A stretch of DNA of 8,258 nucleotides from Archaeoglobaceae archaeon (GTDB taxonomy: Archaea > Halobacteriota > Archaeoglobi > Archaeoglobales > Archaeoglobaceae): assembly GCA_025059545.1 (NCBI GenBank), contig JANXDJ010000058.1, positions 1 to 8,258 of the forward strand, in the 5' to 3' direction. Made by a program: the position numbers and the translations under genes. This document shows, piece by piece, positions 1 to 6,082 of this stretch; position 1 is the first letter of the stretch; every line of letters starts with the position of its first letter. The notes beneath the pieces were generated by a model. The model worked only from the letters and a program-made list of their open reading frames with translations, was not told where the DNA came from and did not search any database.

Positions 1-2297
1 CTGAGGATCGCATCTGCATTCAACTGCTGTTTCCAGGCACTCTTCTCCCTTCCAAGGTAGTTTCGCAGAATCATAAAGCTTCTTACCGCAACATGCCTAA
101 AGCGTCTTCGCAGAAGCTCAGTGTGATCTAAGGCTCGAATTAGGTGATCTTCGAAGTTCGGAATTATGAAAAGGGATTCTATTTCCGCATCGTTAATGAA
201 TTTGTATGGTGGAAGGATTAAAGCAAAACCATTGTCGTTCACCACAACTTGCACATTGCAGTTCTTCATCAAGCCAACTCTATAAGCGAAAACTCTGGAA
301 ATTGCACTGTTAGCTCTTCTACCTATGAGAGTGTGGAAGAAATAGTAGTTCTTCTCACCTTCGAATTTCTCTATAACGAGCTTTTTATCCGTAGGAATTT
401 CGCTAAAGAGCTTCTGCTCGACGAAATATCTGTAGATAGCATTCGCAGATCTCTCATCAAGCTCATAGTTCTTTTCTAACCATTCAACCGCATCATCTTC
501 GAGTTTCTTCTCAAGTTCTCCACGGAACTTCTGAATTCTCAAAGCCAAATCGTAGCTCAAAGGCAACTGCTCGCTGAACCAGCTCGGCACAGTTGGCTTT
601 TCTCCTTCTGCTTCTTCCACGATTATGTTCATACCCTTCGACTTTAGGAATCTGAAGGTTTTTCCCGCTAAAACGAATATGTCCCCAACAACAAGCCTTT
701 CAGCAAAATCTTCCTCAACTTTTCCAACCATCTTTCCTTCCTTTGTGATAACCCCTATCGCTACTTCATCTGGAATCGTGCCTACGTTTAGATAGTAGAT
801 CGGTCTTGCCATCTTGCCCCTTCTTCCAAAGACGCCTTCGTTCTCATCAAACCAGATCTTCGCATAAACATTCTTTCTTTCCAATTCAGAAAATTCTCCA
901 GAAAGATAGCGAAGCACTGAGATAAAATCTTCTCTTTTTAGATTTCTATAAGGATGAGCATTTCTCACCAATGCTAAAGCTTCTTCGACAGTCCATTTCT
1001 TCTCAATTGCCATCCCAACAACGTGCTGACACAATACATCGAGACAGTTCTCTGGAATTCTTATTCTGTCTAAATTTCGATTTATTGCTTCTTTCGTAAG
1101 CACCGTGCACTCTACGAGATCGTCTGGATCGAGAACGATGATTCTACCAACAGAAATCTCGTGAAGCTTGTGTCCACTTCTCCCGATCCTCTGCAAAGCT
1201 CTGTTTATGCTCTTTGGAGAGCCTATAAGGATCACAAGATCGATGTAGCCAATGTCTATTCCAAGTTCGAGACTAGTGGAAGAAACTACGCATTTCAGCT
1301 TTCCCTCCTTCAGTTCATTTTCAACTTCAAGCCTGACTTCTTTTGATAAAGAGCTATGATGAGCTCTAATCGGTTCCTGAATTCTTTTCTTGAGGTGGTA
1401 AACAACTCTCTCCGTAGCACTTCTTGTGTTCGTGAAGATCAAAGAAGTCTTCGAATTTCTTACGAGCTCGGCGATCTTGTCGTAGAGTCTTTCACTGATC
1501 TCCTCTGCAGAGAGATTAAAAAAGTCGCTAATTGGTGAAACGACCTTTATATCAGTTTTCTTCTCAAAACTTACATCTGCAACAACGCAGTCACGCTCAA
1601 CACCATATTCTCTGCCAACGAGAAACTTTGCAACCTCTTCAAGTGGAGCGATCGTTGCTGACAATCCTATTCTAACCATCTTCCCGAGCTGAATCCTTTG
1701 AAGTCTTTCAATTGAGAGAGAAAGATGCGTTCCACGCTTGTTCTCAGCCATTGCATGAATTTCGTCAACGATCAGAAACTTCACATTTCTCAAAGCCTTG
1801 GAAAACTTTGGACTGCAGAGAGTTATTGCAAGCGTCTCGGGAGTTGTTATTAGAATGTGAGGTGGTTTTCTCATCTGCTTTTGCCTTTCCGTAGCATCTG
1901 TATCGCCAGTTCTAACAGCCACTCTTATTTCTTGAAGCTCTACTCCCTTTTTCTCCGCAAGCTCGTAAATTTCTCTTAGCGGTTCTTCAAGGTTCTTTCT
2001 TATGTCATTGTTAAGGGCTTTCAGCGGAGAAACGTAAACAACATGGACTTCATCGCTTAACTCATTTTTCTCCGCTTTATTCAATAGCATGCTCAGCGAA
2101 GAGATAAACGCTGCAAGAGTTTTACCACTTCCAGTCGGGGAAGTTATGAGGATATTTCTATCTAAATGGGATTCGACTATTGCGAATCTCTGAGGAGGAG
2201 TAAAGGATGAAAATTTAGATAAAAACCACTCCTTGAGCAAGGGATGCATTACTGAGAGTATTTCAGAGTCGCTGTATGGTTTTCCAGCTATGATCAT
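1..2297 (-). CDS. lhr: Lhr-type superfamily 2 ATP-dependent helicase, C-terminus cut off by the window edge
   Basis: I translated this frame by hand: it is open for 765 codons from an ATG at 2297 and runs off the left edge. It is a nucleic-acid helicase of the Lhr group, expected to be a cytoplasmic 3'-5' translocase in DNA repair or RNA processing. Visible motifs are Q-type PPQRFA (34-39), Walker A SPTGSGKT (53-60), Ia SPLKAL (90-95), DEIH box (178-181), SAT (213-215), motif V STSLELGIDIG (340-350) and motif VI QRIGRSGH (369-376). Lhr-specific sequence follows: LCQHVVGM (422-429), VGTIPDE (505-511) and GRRANSAISR (659-668). Archaeal Lhr proteins are usually about 900 residues, so perhaps the last 100-150 are missing here. 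An in-frame TGA sits directly before the ATG, which fixes the longest possible start. The SD match (GGGTGA) touches the start codon and is poorly spaced. It lies 31 nt after moaD, probably in the same transcript. The family call is firm; the exact substrate is unknown. Confidence 0.93.
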   Translation of the reverse strand, partial: MIIAGKPYSDSEILSVMHPLLKEWFLSKFSSFTPPQRFAIVESHLDRNILITSPTGSGKTLAAFISSLSMLLNKAEKNELSDEVHVVYVSPLKALNNDIRKNLEEPLREIYELAEKKGVELQEIRVAVRTGDTDATERQKQMRKPPHILITTPETLAITLCSPKFSKALRNVKFLIVDEIHAMAENKRGTHLSLSIERLQRIQLGKMVRIGLSATIAPLEEVAKFLVGREYGVERDCVVADVSFEKKTDIKVVSPISDFFNLSAEEISERLYDKIAELVRNSKTSLIFTNTRSATERVVYHLKKRIQEPIRAHHSSLSKEVRLEVENELKEGKLKCVVSSTSLELGIDIGYIDLVILIGSPKSINRALQRIGRSGHKLHEISVGRIIVLDPDDLVECTVLTKEAINRNLDRIRIPENCLDVLCQHVVGMAIEKKWTVEEALALVRNAHPYRNLKREDFISVLRYLSGEFSELERKNVYAKIWFDENEGVFGRRGKMARPIYYLNVGTIPDEVAIGVITKEGKMVGKVEEDFAERLVVGDIFVLAGKTFRFLKSKGMNIIVEEAEGEKPTVPSWFSEQLPLSYDLALRIQKFRGELEKKLEDDAVEWLEKNYELDERSANAIYRYFVEQKLFSEIPTDKKLVIEKFEGEKNYYFFHTLIGRRANSAISRVFAYRVGLMKNCNVQVVVNDNGFALILPPYKFINDAEIESLFIIPNFEDHLIRALDHTELLRRRFRHVAVRSFMILRNYLGREKSAWKQQLNADAIL

Positions 2298-2328
2298 TCA
2301 CCCAATTTTCTCATGATTGCAGAAAAAA

Positions 2329-2589
2329 CTATCCTCCACTCACTGGGGGGAATATTGCTATCAGATCTCTATCTGAAACTTCCAAGTTTAGATTTCCACG
2401 GGCGTTTTTCCCGTTAACCATGATCTGAACAAACTCTTTAAGCTTTTCTCCCTCGAAAAAGGACTCTCTAAGCTTTGGAAACTTCTTAGTCAGGTTTTCT
2501 ACAACTTCCCTTAAATTTCTACCCTCGACTTCGACTTCACTAACTCCAGCAAGCTCCCTAAAAAGAGCAAAAAGCTTAACCTTTGGCAT
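2329..2589 (-). CDS. moaD: MoaD/ThiS-family ubiquitin-fold sulfur carrier (SAMP-like)
   Basis: This is a small beta-grasp protein of 86 residues ending in VSGG. The terminal Gly-Gly is the hallmark of MoaD, ThiS and archaeal SAMP proteins: an E1-like enzyme adenylates it, and it then carries a thiocarboxylate for molybdopterin synthesis or tRNA thiolation, or is joined to lysines of target proteins. The N-terminus KVKLFALFRELAGVSEVEV is the usual first strand, helix and second strand of archaeal MoaD proteins. The frame extends 15 codons further upstream, but I chose the ATG at 2589 because GGAGGAG lies 7 nt before it and the protein then has normal family length. It overlaps the end of the aminotransferase gene by 14 nt. 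No MoaE, MoeB or other cofactor gene is in the window, so molybdopterin synthesis, tRNA thiolation and protein conjugation cannot be told apart. Confidence 0.85.
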   Translation of the reverse strand: MPKVKLFALFRELAGVSEVEVEGRNLREVVENLTKKFPKLRESFFEGEKLKEFVQIMVNGKNARGNLNLEVSDRDLIAIFPPVSGG

Positions 2590-3748
2590 AGACAAACTCC
2601 TCCATTCGATCAAGAGCTTCTTTAAGCTTTTCAAATTTTACCGCAAAGGCTAATCTAACATAACCTTCTCCACATTCACCAAAAGCGTTTCCTGGAACAA
2701 CGGCGACTTTCTTCTCAAATAAAAGCTTCTCCGCAAATTCTTCACTTCCCATGCCTGTTGAAGAAATATTAGGGAATGCATAGAACGTGCCTTCTGGTTT
2801 TTTAATCTCAAGAAATTCACTCAACTTCTTAAATAAGTAATTTCTCCTTCTAAGATATTCCGCTTTTGCCTTCTCAACTTCTTCAAGGCACTTCAAAGCT
2901 TCAATCGCTCCAATCTGTGCAGTGATAGGGGCGCAGAGCATACAATACTGGTGGATCTTCAAAATTCCTGCCAATATGTCATCTGGAGCTATTATATATC
3001 CGACTCTCATCCCTGTCATCGAGAATGCTTTTGAAAATCCGTTTATTGTAATAACTCGATCCTCCATTCCATTCAAAGACGCTATTGCAACGTGTTTGTA
3101 GTCAAAGGTGAGTTCAGCGTAAATCTCATCTGAGACTACGATTAATTCATGCTCTATTATGCTATCTGCAATCTCTTCAAGCTCATTCTTTCGATAACTA
3201 ACCCCGGTAGGATTTGCTGGATAGTTTAGAATGATCGCTTTTGTCTTCTCATCAACATATTTCTCGATCAACTCGCTATTGAGCTTAAAATCTGGGTTTG
3301 TTGGAATAGAAACAATTTCACCACCACATAGACTTACAAGAGGTCTATAGCTCACATAACATGGTTCGGGAAGAATAACCCTATCTCCGGGCTCTATTAT
3401 TGCTCTTATTGCCAGATCAATTGCCTCACTCGCTCCTGTGGTTATTAGAACATTTTTTGAAGAAGTCTCAAGTGAGAATCTTCGGTAATATTCTGCAATC
3501 CCATCTCTAAGTTCTGGAAGACCGTAGTTTGATGTGTATGAAGTGTAACCCTTTTCCAGAGAATAGATCATTTCCTCTCTTATCCTCCATGGAACTGGAA
3601 AGTCCGGTTCACCAACTCCAAGGCTTATTATGTCATCTCTGCCAATTATTAGATCGAAGAACTTCCTGATTCCAGAAGGTTTCAACTCTTCAACTCTCTT
3701 CGCAACCCTACGGGACGAATGCGAGTCTTCTGTCTTCTTCGTCTGCAA
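2576..3748 (-). CDS. Class I/II PLP-dependent aminotransferase, aspartate aminotransferase-like
   Basis: A 390-residue fold-type I enzyme, the usual length for archaeal AspB-like aminotransferases. It moves an amino group between an amino acid and a 2-oxo acid in the cytoplasm. Expected residues are visible: TTGASEA phosphate loop (103-109), the Asn of NPTG (N179), Asp and Tyr of SDEIY (D207, Y210), Schiff-base lysine in FSKAFSMTGMRVG (K240), phosphate-binding R248, and the carboxylate-binding arginine of VRLAF (R365). The start is a TTG: an unusually strong SD tract ends 6 nt before it, no ATG or GTG occurs before the conserved KPSGIRKFFD segment, and the family N-terminus fits. The gene begins 41 nt inside the Lrp regulator gene and ends 14 nt inside moaD, so the three are almost surely co-transcribed. 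Substrate (aspartate, aromatic, branched-chain or alanine) cannot be read from sequence. The regulator next door suggests control by an amino acid. Confidence 0.92.
   Translation of the reverse strand: MQTKKTEDSHSSRRVAKRVEELKPSGIRKFFDLIIGRDDIISLGVGEPDFPVPWRIREEMIYSLEKGYTSYTSNYGLPELRDGIAEYYRRFSLETSSKNVLITTGASEAIDLAIRAIIEPGDRVILPEPCYVSYRPLVSLCGGEIVSIPTNPDFKLNSELIEKYVDEKTKAIILNYPANPTGVSYRKNELEEIADSIIEHELIVVSDEIYAELTFDYKHVAIASLNGMEDRVITINGFSKAFSMTGMRVGYIIAPDDILAGILKIHQYCMLCAPITAQIGAIEALKCLEEVEKAKAEYLRRRNYLFKKLSEFLEIKKPEGTFYAFPNISSTGMGSEEFAEKLLFEKKVAVVPGNAFGECGEGYVRLAFAVKFEKLKEALDRMEEFVYAKG
2597..2603 (-). promoter_or_regulatory. Strong Shine-Dalgarno site for moaD
   Basis: On the minus strand GGAGGAG lies 7 nt before the ATG at 2589, inside the last codons of the aminotransferase gene. 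It decides the moaD start against the longer frame that begins at 2634. Confidence 0.75.
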
Positions 3749-4208
3749 ACAGATTCACCCCCTCCTCCTTATAAGTTCTAAGGACAAAATGGGTCACAGT
3801 ATCTCTTACCTCAGGGATCGTTGAGATCTTTTCTGCAACGAAGAAAGCAACATCTTTTAAGCTTCTTCCCTTGATCACGACTTGAAAGTCCGCTTCACCG
3901 CTTACCAATCGAACCGCGTGAACTTCAGGAAACTTTGCAATTCTTTTGGCTATATCATCATAGCCCTTCTCTCTCGAAAGGGTAACTTTTAGGTTTATTA
4001 TAGCATATACATAATCTTCGTGGACTTTGTCCCAGTTCACAATTGTTTTATACTTCAGAATTACTCCGCTCTCCTCAAGCTTTTTTATAGCCTTTCTTAT
4101 AGTCTCGATGTCAGTTCCAAGTCTTTCCGATATTTCCTCGTAATCGAGCTTTGCGTTATCTTCAAGTATTTTTAACAACTCTATCTCGAAGTCTTCCACG
4201 ATTCTCAT
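3708..4208 (-). CDS. Lrp/AsnC-family transcriptional regulator
   Basis: A 166-residue DNA-binding regulator of the feast/famine family. Residues 7-56 form the winged helix-turn-helix (IELLKILEDNAKLDYEEI, then the recognition helix TIRKAIKKLEESGVI). Residues 66-146 form the RAM ligand-binding and oligomerisation domain, with the typical turn VSGEADFQVVIKG (102-114). The family usually forms dimers or octamers whose DNA binding responds to an amino acid. The ATG at 4208 is annotated, but GTG at 4199 (residue 4) is a serious alternative: neither has a good SD, and a TATA-like box at 4220-4228 would place the transcript start almost on that GTG, giving a leaderless mRNA with a family-typical N-terminus. 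The frame stays open further upstream (GTG at 4292), but that extension reads through the promoter and is unlike the family. The likely targets are its own cluster and perhaps the divergent operon; no operator was identified with confidence. Confidence 0.9.
   Translation of the reverse strand: MRIVEDFEIELLKILEDNAKLDYEEISERLGTDIETIRKAIKKLEESGVILKYKTIVNWDKVHEDYVYAIINLKVTLSREKGYDDIAKRIAKFPEVHAVRLVSGEADFQVVIKGRSLKDVAFFVAEKISTIPEVRDTVTHFVLRTYKEEGVNLFADEEDRRLAFVP
3755..3768 (-). promoter_or_regulatory. Extended Shine-Dalgarno tract for the aminotransferase TTG start
   Basis: On the minus strand the tract GGAGGAGGGGGTGA ends 6 nt before the TTG at 3748. It also encodes Glu-Glu-Gly-Val of the Lrp regulator (residues 148-151). 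This SD is what supports the TTG start and the 41-nt gene overlap. Confidence 0.7.
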
Positions 4209-4219
4209 TCTTCTCTTGG

Positions 4220-4228
4220 TATTTAAAA
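4220..4228 (-). promoter_or_regulatory. Candidate TATA box for the Lrp-aminotransferase cluster
   Basis: The minus strand reads TTTTAAATA, preceded by AGTAAT, which fits the archaeal BRE pattern RNWAAW. The usual spacing of about 25 nt puts the transcript start near 4199, at the alternative GTG start of the regulator. Short AT-rich matches are common by chance in this base composition, so support is moderate. Confidence 0.45.
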
Positions 4229-4246
4229 TTACTCTAAACAAGCAAA

Positions 4247-4256
4247 AATTTAAATT
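4247..4256 (+). promoter_or_regulatory. Candidate TATA box for the ribosomal-protein operon
   Basis: AATTTAAATT is a perfect palindrome. On the plus strand it is preceded by GCAAAA, a good BRE-like match. A start point about 25 nt downstream (near 4274-4278) would leave a leader of roughly 20 nt holding the SD site of rpl18e. Because it is palindromic it could also serve the minus strand, but the BRE side favours the plus direction. Confidence 0.5.
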
Positions 4257-4283
4257 CAGTATGGTAACGGGAATTATTACTTT

Positions 4284-4289
4284 GGGGTG
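4284..4289 (+). promoter_or_regulatory. Shine-Dalgarno site for rpl18e
   Basis: GGGGTG lies 6 nt before the ATG at 4296. The frame could also start at a GTG at 4287, but that codon lies within this SD site, and the ATG gives the family's usual N-terminus. Confidence 0.65.
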
Positions 4290-4295
4290 CAAAAT

Positions 4296-4670
4296 ATGGG
4301 GAGAGTTAGGAACTTCCAGAAGAGGAAAACAAATCCAAGGCTTGTAAATCTCATAGATTTACTGCTTGAAGAGAGTGTGAAGAATAAAGTTGGGATATGG
4401 AGATATGTAGCGGAGAAACTCGCTTCGCCAACAAGGACTTGGGCGGAAGTGAGCTTGAACAAGATTGAGAAGTTTGCAAATGAAGGTGAAATCATTTTAG
4501 TCCCCGGTAAAGTTCTTGGTGGAGAAATCAGCAAGCCCTTGAAAATTGCAGCATTCAGTTTCTCTACCAATGCCAAATCAAAAATTAAAGAAGCTGGCGG
4601 AGATTTTATGAAGATTGAAGAACTTCTAAAATTGAATCCTTCAGGCAAGGGTGTTAGGATCTTAATTTAG
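4296..4670 (+). CDS. rpl18e: Large-subunit ribosomal protein eL18 (L18e)
   Basis: A 124-residue protein of the large ribosomal subunit, found in archaea and eukaryotes but not bacteria. The basic N-terminus with RKTNPRLVNLI (residues 10-20) and the segment VPGKVLGGEISKPLKIAAFS, followed by an Ala-Lys-Ile-Ala-Gly-Gly region, are family signatures. Length is normal. The ATG at 4296 was preferred over GTG 4287 because the SD at 4284-4289 is correctly spaced from it. It is the first gene of the rightward operon and is followed after 8 nt by rpl13. Its promoter region is shared with the divergent Lrp regulator. Confidence 0.95.
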   Translation: MGRVRNFQKRKTNPRLVNLIDLLLEESVKNKVGIWRYVAEKLASPTRTWAEVSLNKIEKFANEGEIILVPGKVLGGEISKPLKIAAFSFSTNAKSKIKEAGGDFMKIEELLKLNPSGKGVRILI

Positions 4671-4678
4671 GTGAGATC

Positions 4679-5140
4679 ATGAACGTAAAAAGGGTGCTTG
4701 ATACACTCGGTGGAGATTACGTTGTCATCGACGCGTCTGGAGCGATTCTTGGCAGACTTTCAAGTATAATCGCCAAGAGATTGCTTAATGGTGAAAGGAT
4801 CGTTGTTGTGAATGCTGAAAAAGCAGTAATTACCGGAGAGAGAAGTTCGATTTTCGAGAGATATAAAACGAAGTTCGATAGAGGTAGCAAGGAAAAAGGT
4901 CCTTATTTCCCCAAGCATCCAGAAAGGATCTTCAAGAGAACTGTAAGGGGTATGCTTCCCTGGGGCAGTAGAAGGGGGAGGGAGGCTTACAGAAGGCTTA
5001 GGGTGTTCATAGGAATTCCAGAGGAACTTAAAGGCAAGGACTTTCAGAAAGTCGAAAATGCAATGCTTGAGAAAGTTTCAAAAACAGAGAAGTTTGTGTT
5101 TCTCGAGGAAGTTAGTAGACATCTGGGGTGGGCTAAGTGA
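4679..5140 (+). CDS. rpl13: Large-subunit ribosomal protein uL13
   Basis: A 153-residue protein of the large ribosomal subunit. Signatures include the N-terminal strand [20 protein letters not shown] (residues 14-33), [13 protein letters not shown] (43-55) and the basic [14 protein letters not shown] segment typical of the archaeal/eukaryotic form. The start ATG is preceded by GGTGA with a 4-nt gap, placed in the 8-nt spacer after rpl18e. Its TGA stop overlaps the GTG start of rps9 by 4 nt, so the two are likely translationally coupled. Confidence 0.96.
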   Translation: MNVKRVLDTLGGDYVVIDASGAILGRLSSIIAKRLLNGERIVVVNAEKAVITGERSSIFERYKTKFDRGSKEKGPYFPKHPERIFKRTVRGMLPWGSRRGREAYRRLRVFIGIPEELKGKDFQKVENAMLEKVSKTEKFVFLEEVSRHLGWAK

Positions 5141-5535
5141 AGGTAGTTGTAACGAGTGGTAAAAGAAAGACCGCCGTAGCAAGGGCGGTAGCGAGGGAGG
5201 GTAAAGGAAGAGTCAGAATTAATAGTATTCCGCTCGAGATCTATCCTCAGGAACTACCAAGAAAGATCATGCTTGAGCCGATAAAGATCGCCGGCGATTT
5301 AGTCAATAAGATCGATCTCGAAGTCAAGATATTTGGTGGCGGGATAATGAGCCAAGCTGAGGCTGCAAAAACTGCAATCGCAAGAGCGATTGTAGAATTC
5401 ACGGGAGATGAGGAACTTAGGAAGTTTTTCCTTCAATACGATCGCACGATGCTCGTTAACGATGTCAGAAGAAAGCTTCCTAAATTGCAAGGTGGAAGAG
5501 GGGCGAGAAAGAGAAGGCAGACCTCCTACAGGTGA
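5137..5535 (+). CDS. rps9: Small-subunit ribosomal protein uS9
   Basis: A 132-residue protein of the small ribosomal subunit. [10 protein letters not shown] (8-17) and the Arg/Lys-rich tail [14 protein letters not shown] (119-132) are diagnostic; in bacterial and archaeal ribosomes the extreme C-terminus of this protein reaches toward the P-site tRNA. The start is a GTG overlapping the rpl13 stop in a GTGA tetranucleotide, with GGGGTGGG a few bases upstream as SD. The end overlaps rpoN in another GTGA. The N-terminus [12 protein letters not shown] agrees with archaeal homologues, so the GTG start is well supported. Confidence 0.96.
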   Translation: MKVVVTSGKRKTAVARAVAREGKGRVRINSIPLEIYPQELPRKIMLEPIKIAGDLVNKIDLEVKIFGGGIMSQAEAAKTAIARAIVEFTGDEELRKFFLQYDRTMLVNDVRRKLPKLQGGRGARKRRQTSYR

Positions 5536-5774
5536 TCCTTCTGTTTCCAATTCCTAAGAATGAGAAGGCGAGCGATTTCCCAATAAGGTGCTTTTCCTGT
5601 GGTGCAGTGATAGGGCACCTTTATCCGAAATATCTTGAGCGTTTGGAGAGTGGAAAATCTCCAAAAGAAGCTCTTGATGAACTCGGGATTGATAGATATT
5701 GCTGTAGGAGAATGTTTATAACCCACAAGTCTGTGATTGGTGAAATTGCAAAATTCCGAGGGGCCGTGGGGTAG
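5532..5774 (+). CDS. rpoN: RNA polymerase subunit RpoN (Rpb10 homologue), stop codon inside the tRNA gene
   Basis: A small zinc-binding subunit of archaeal RNA polymerase that helps assemble the RpoD/RpoL platform. The zinc ligands are visible: CFSC (C20, C23) and the paired cysteines of RYCCRRM (C57, C58). The frame from GTG 5532, which overlaps the rps9 stop by 4 nt, gives 80 residues. Two ends are odd. Homologues normally begin right at the (F)PIRCFSCG motif, whereas here 15 residues come first (FPI starts at residue 16) and no other ATG, GTG or TTG is available in frame. At the 3' end the frame passes the natural end of the family (near EIAKF), enters the tRNA-Pro gene on a codon boundary at 5760, adds Gly-Ala-Val-Gly, and stops at TAG 5772-5774, which is tRNA positions 13-15. 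Identity is certain; both ends deserve checking. Confidence 0.9.
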   Translation: MILLFPIPKNEKASDFPIRCFSCGAVIGHLYPKYLERLESGKSPKEALDELGIDRYCCRRMFITHKSVIGEIAKFRGAVG

Positions 5775-5834
5775 CCTGGTAGATCCTTCGGCGTTCGGGA
5801 CGCCGTGACCCGAGTTCAAATCTCGGCGGCCCCA
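5760..5834 (+). tRNA. tRNA-Pro, anticodon CGG
   Basis: The cloverleaf folds by eye. The acceptor stem is GGGGCCG (5760-5766) with CGGCCCC (5827-5833) and discriminator A at 5834. The D-arm begins GGG at 5769 and has GG at 5778-5779 in its loop. The anticodon stem is CGGCG/CGCCG (5789-5793, 5801-5805) with loop TTCGGGA, giving anticodon CGG at 5796-5798. A 4-nt variable loop follows, then the T-arm CCGAG-TTCAAAT-CTCGG (5810-5826). There is no intron and CCA is not encoded, as is common in archaea. It lies inside the protein operon: its first 15 nt overlap the rpoN frame, and rpoK starts 8 nt after its mature end. It is probably released from the polycistronic transcript by RNase P and tRNase Z. 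Confidence 0.95.
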
Positions 5835-5842
5835 TGTGAGAG

Positions 5843-6073
5843 GTGATCAGCATTAAAGAAAATTTCCCGTTCAAATACACAAGATTTGAAAAAGCCCGGA
5901 TCATTGGGGCAAGAGCTTTGCAGATTTCGATGGGGGCTCCGGTTTTGATCAATACAGACAAGACCGAGCCAATAGATATCGCTCTGGAGGAATTCGAGAA
6001 AGGTGTGATCCCGATCACTGTGAAGAGGAGATCTAATCGCTTTGTTTGGCTCGAAAAATATGACATGTTCTGA
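5843..6073 (+). CDS. rpoK: RNA polymerase subunit RpoK (Rpb6/omega homologue)
   Basis: A 76-residue subunit that clamps the largest RNA polymerase subunits, equivalent to bacterial omega. [26 protein letters not shown] (split here: [17 protein letters not shown] at 11-27, then ISMGAPVLI) and the acidic [19 protein letters not shown] region are clear family signatures. An in-frame TGA at 5837 rules out starts further upstream. GTG 5843 is the only standard start before the conserved block, but it lies inside the SD-like GAGGTGATC, so a non-standard ATT at 5852 cannot be excluded. The mature tRNA-Pro ends 8 nt before the GTG. The RpoK stop is followed by eno after 9 nt. Confidence 0.93.
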   Translation: MISIKENFPFKYTRFEKARIIGARALQISMGAPVLINTDKTEPIDIALEEFEKGVIPITVKRRSNRFVWLEKYDMF

Positions 6074-6082
6074 GGTGGTCGA

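Noticed and set aside
1353..1380. ATGATGA followed by CTGA on the plus strand, another C/D box-like match
   Set aside because: It is antisense to lhr and lacks a second box pair and a terminal stem; chance match.
249..1894. Several plus-strand open frames of about 60-76 codons within the first 2 kb
   Set aside because: All are antisense to the continuous lhr frame, which carries a full set of helicase motifs.
2294..2314. Six-codon mini-ORF (ATG at 2314, minus strand) whose TGA overlaps the lhr ATG
   Set aside because: It has no SD, lies in a 31-nt gap inside a probable operon, and such short frames arise readily by chance. A leader-peptide role has no support.
3925..3965. C-box-like ATGATGA and D-box-like CTGA on the minus strand, a possible C/D box guide RNA
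   Set aside because: The boxes are about 22 nt apart with no matching C'/D' pair or terminal stem, and they encode conserved residues of the Lrp regulator.
4264..4280. Inverted repeat GTAA-N9-TTAC near the predicted transcript start of the ribosomal operon, a possible Lrp operator
   Set aside because: The arms are only 4 bp and AT-rich; many such pairs are expected by chance in this region. No second copy was seen near the regulator's own promoter.
4277..4648. Minus-strand open frame of 123 codons opposite rpl18e
   Set aside because: It lies fully antisense to a certain ribosomal protein gene, has no family signature, and crosses the promoter region.
5712..5722. TATA-like TTTATAA upstream of the tRNA, a possible internal promoter for tRNA-rpoK-eno-rps2
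   Set aside because: The bases encode the conserved Met-Phe-Ile-Thr-His stretch of RpoN, have no clear BRE, and sit rather far (about 43 nt) from the tRNA 5' end. Transcript mapping would be needed.
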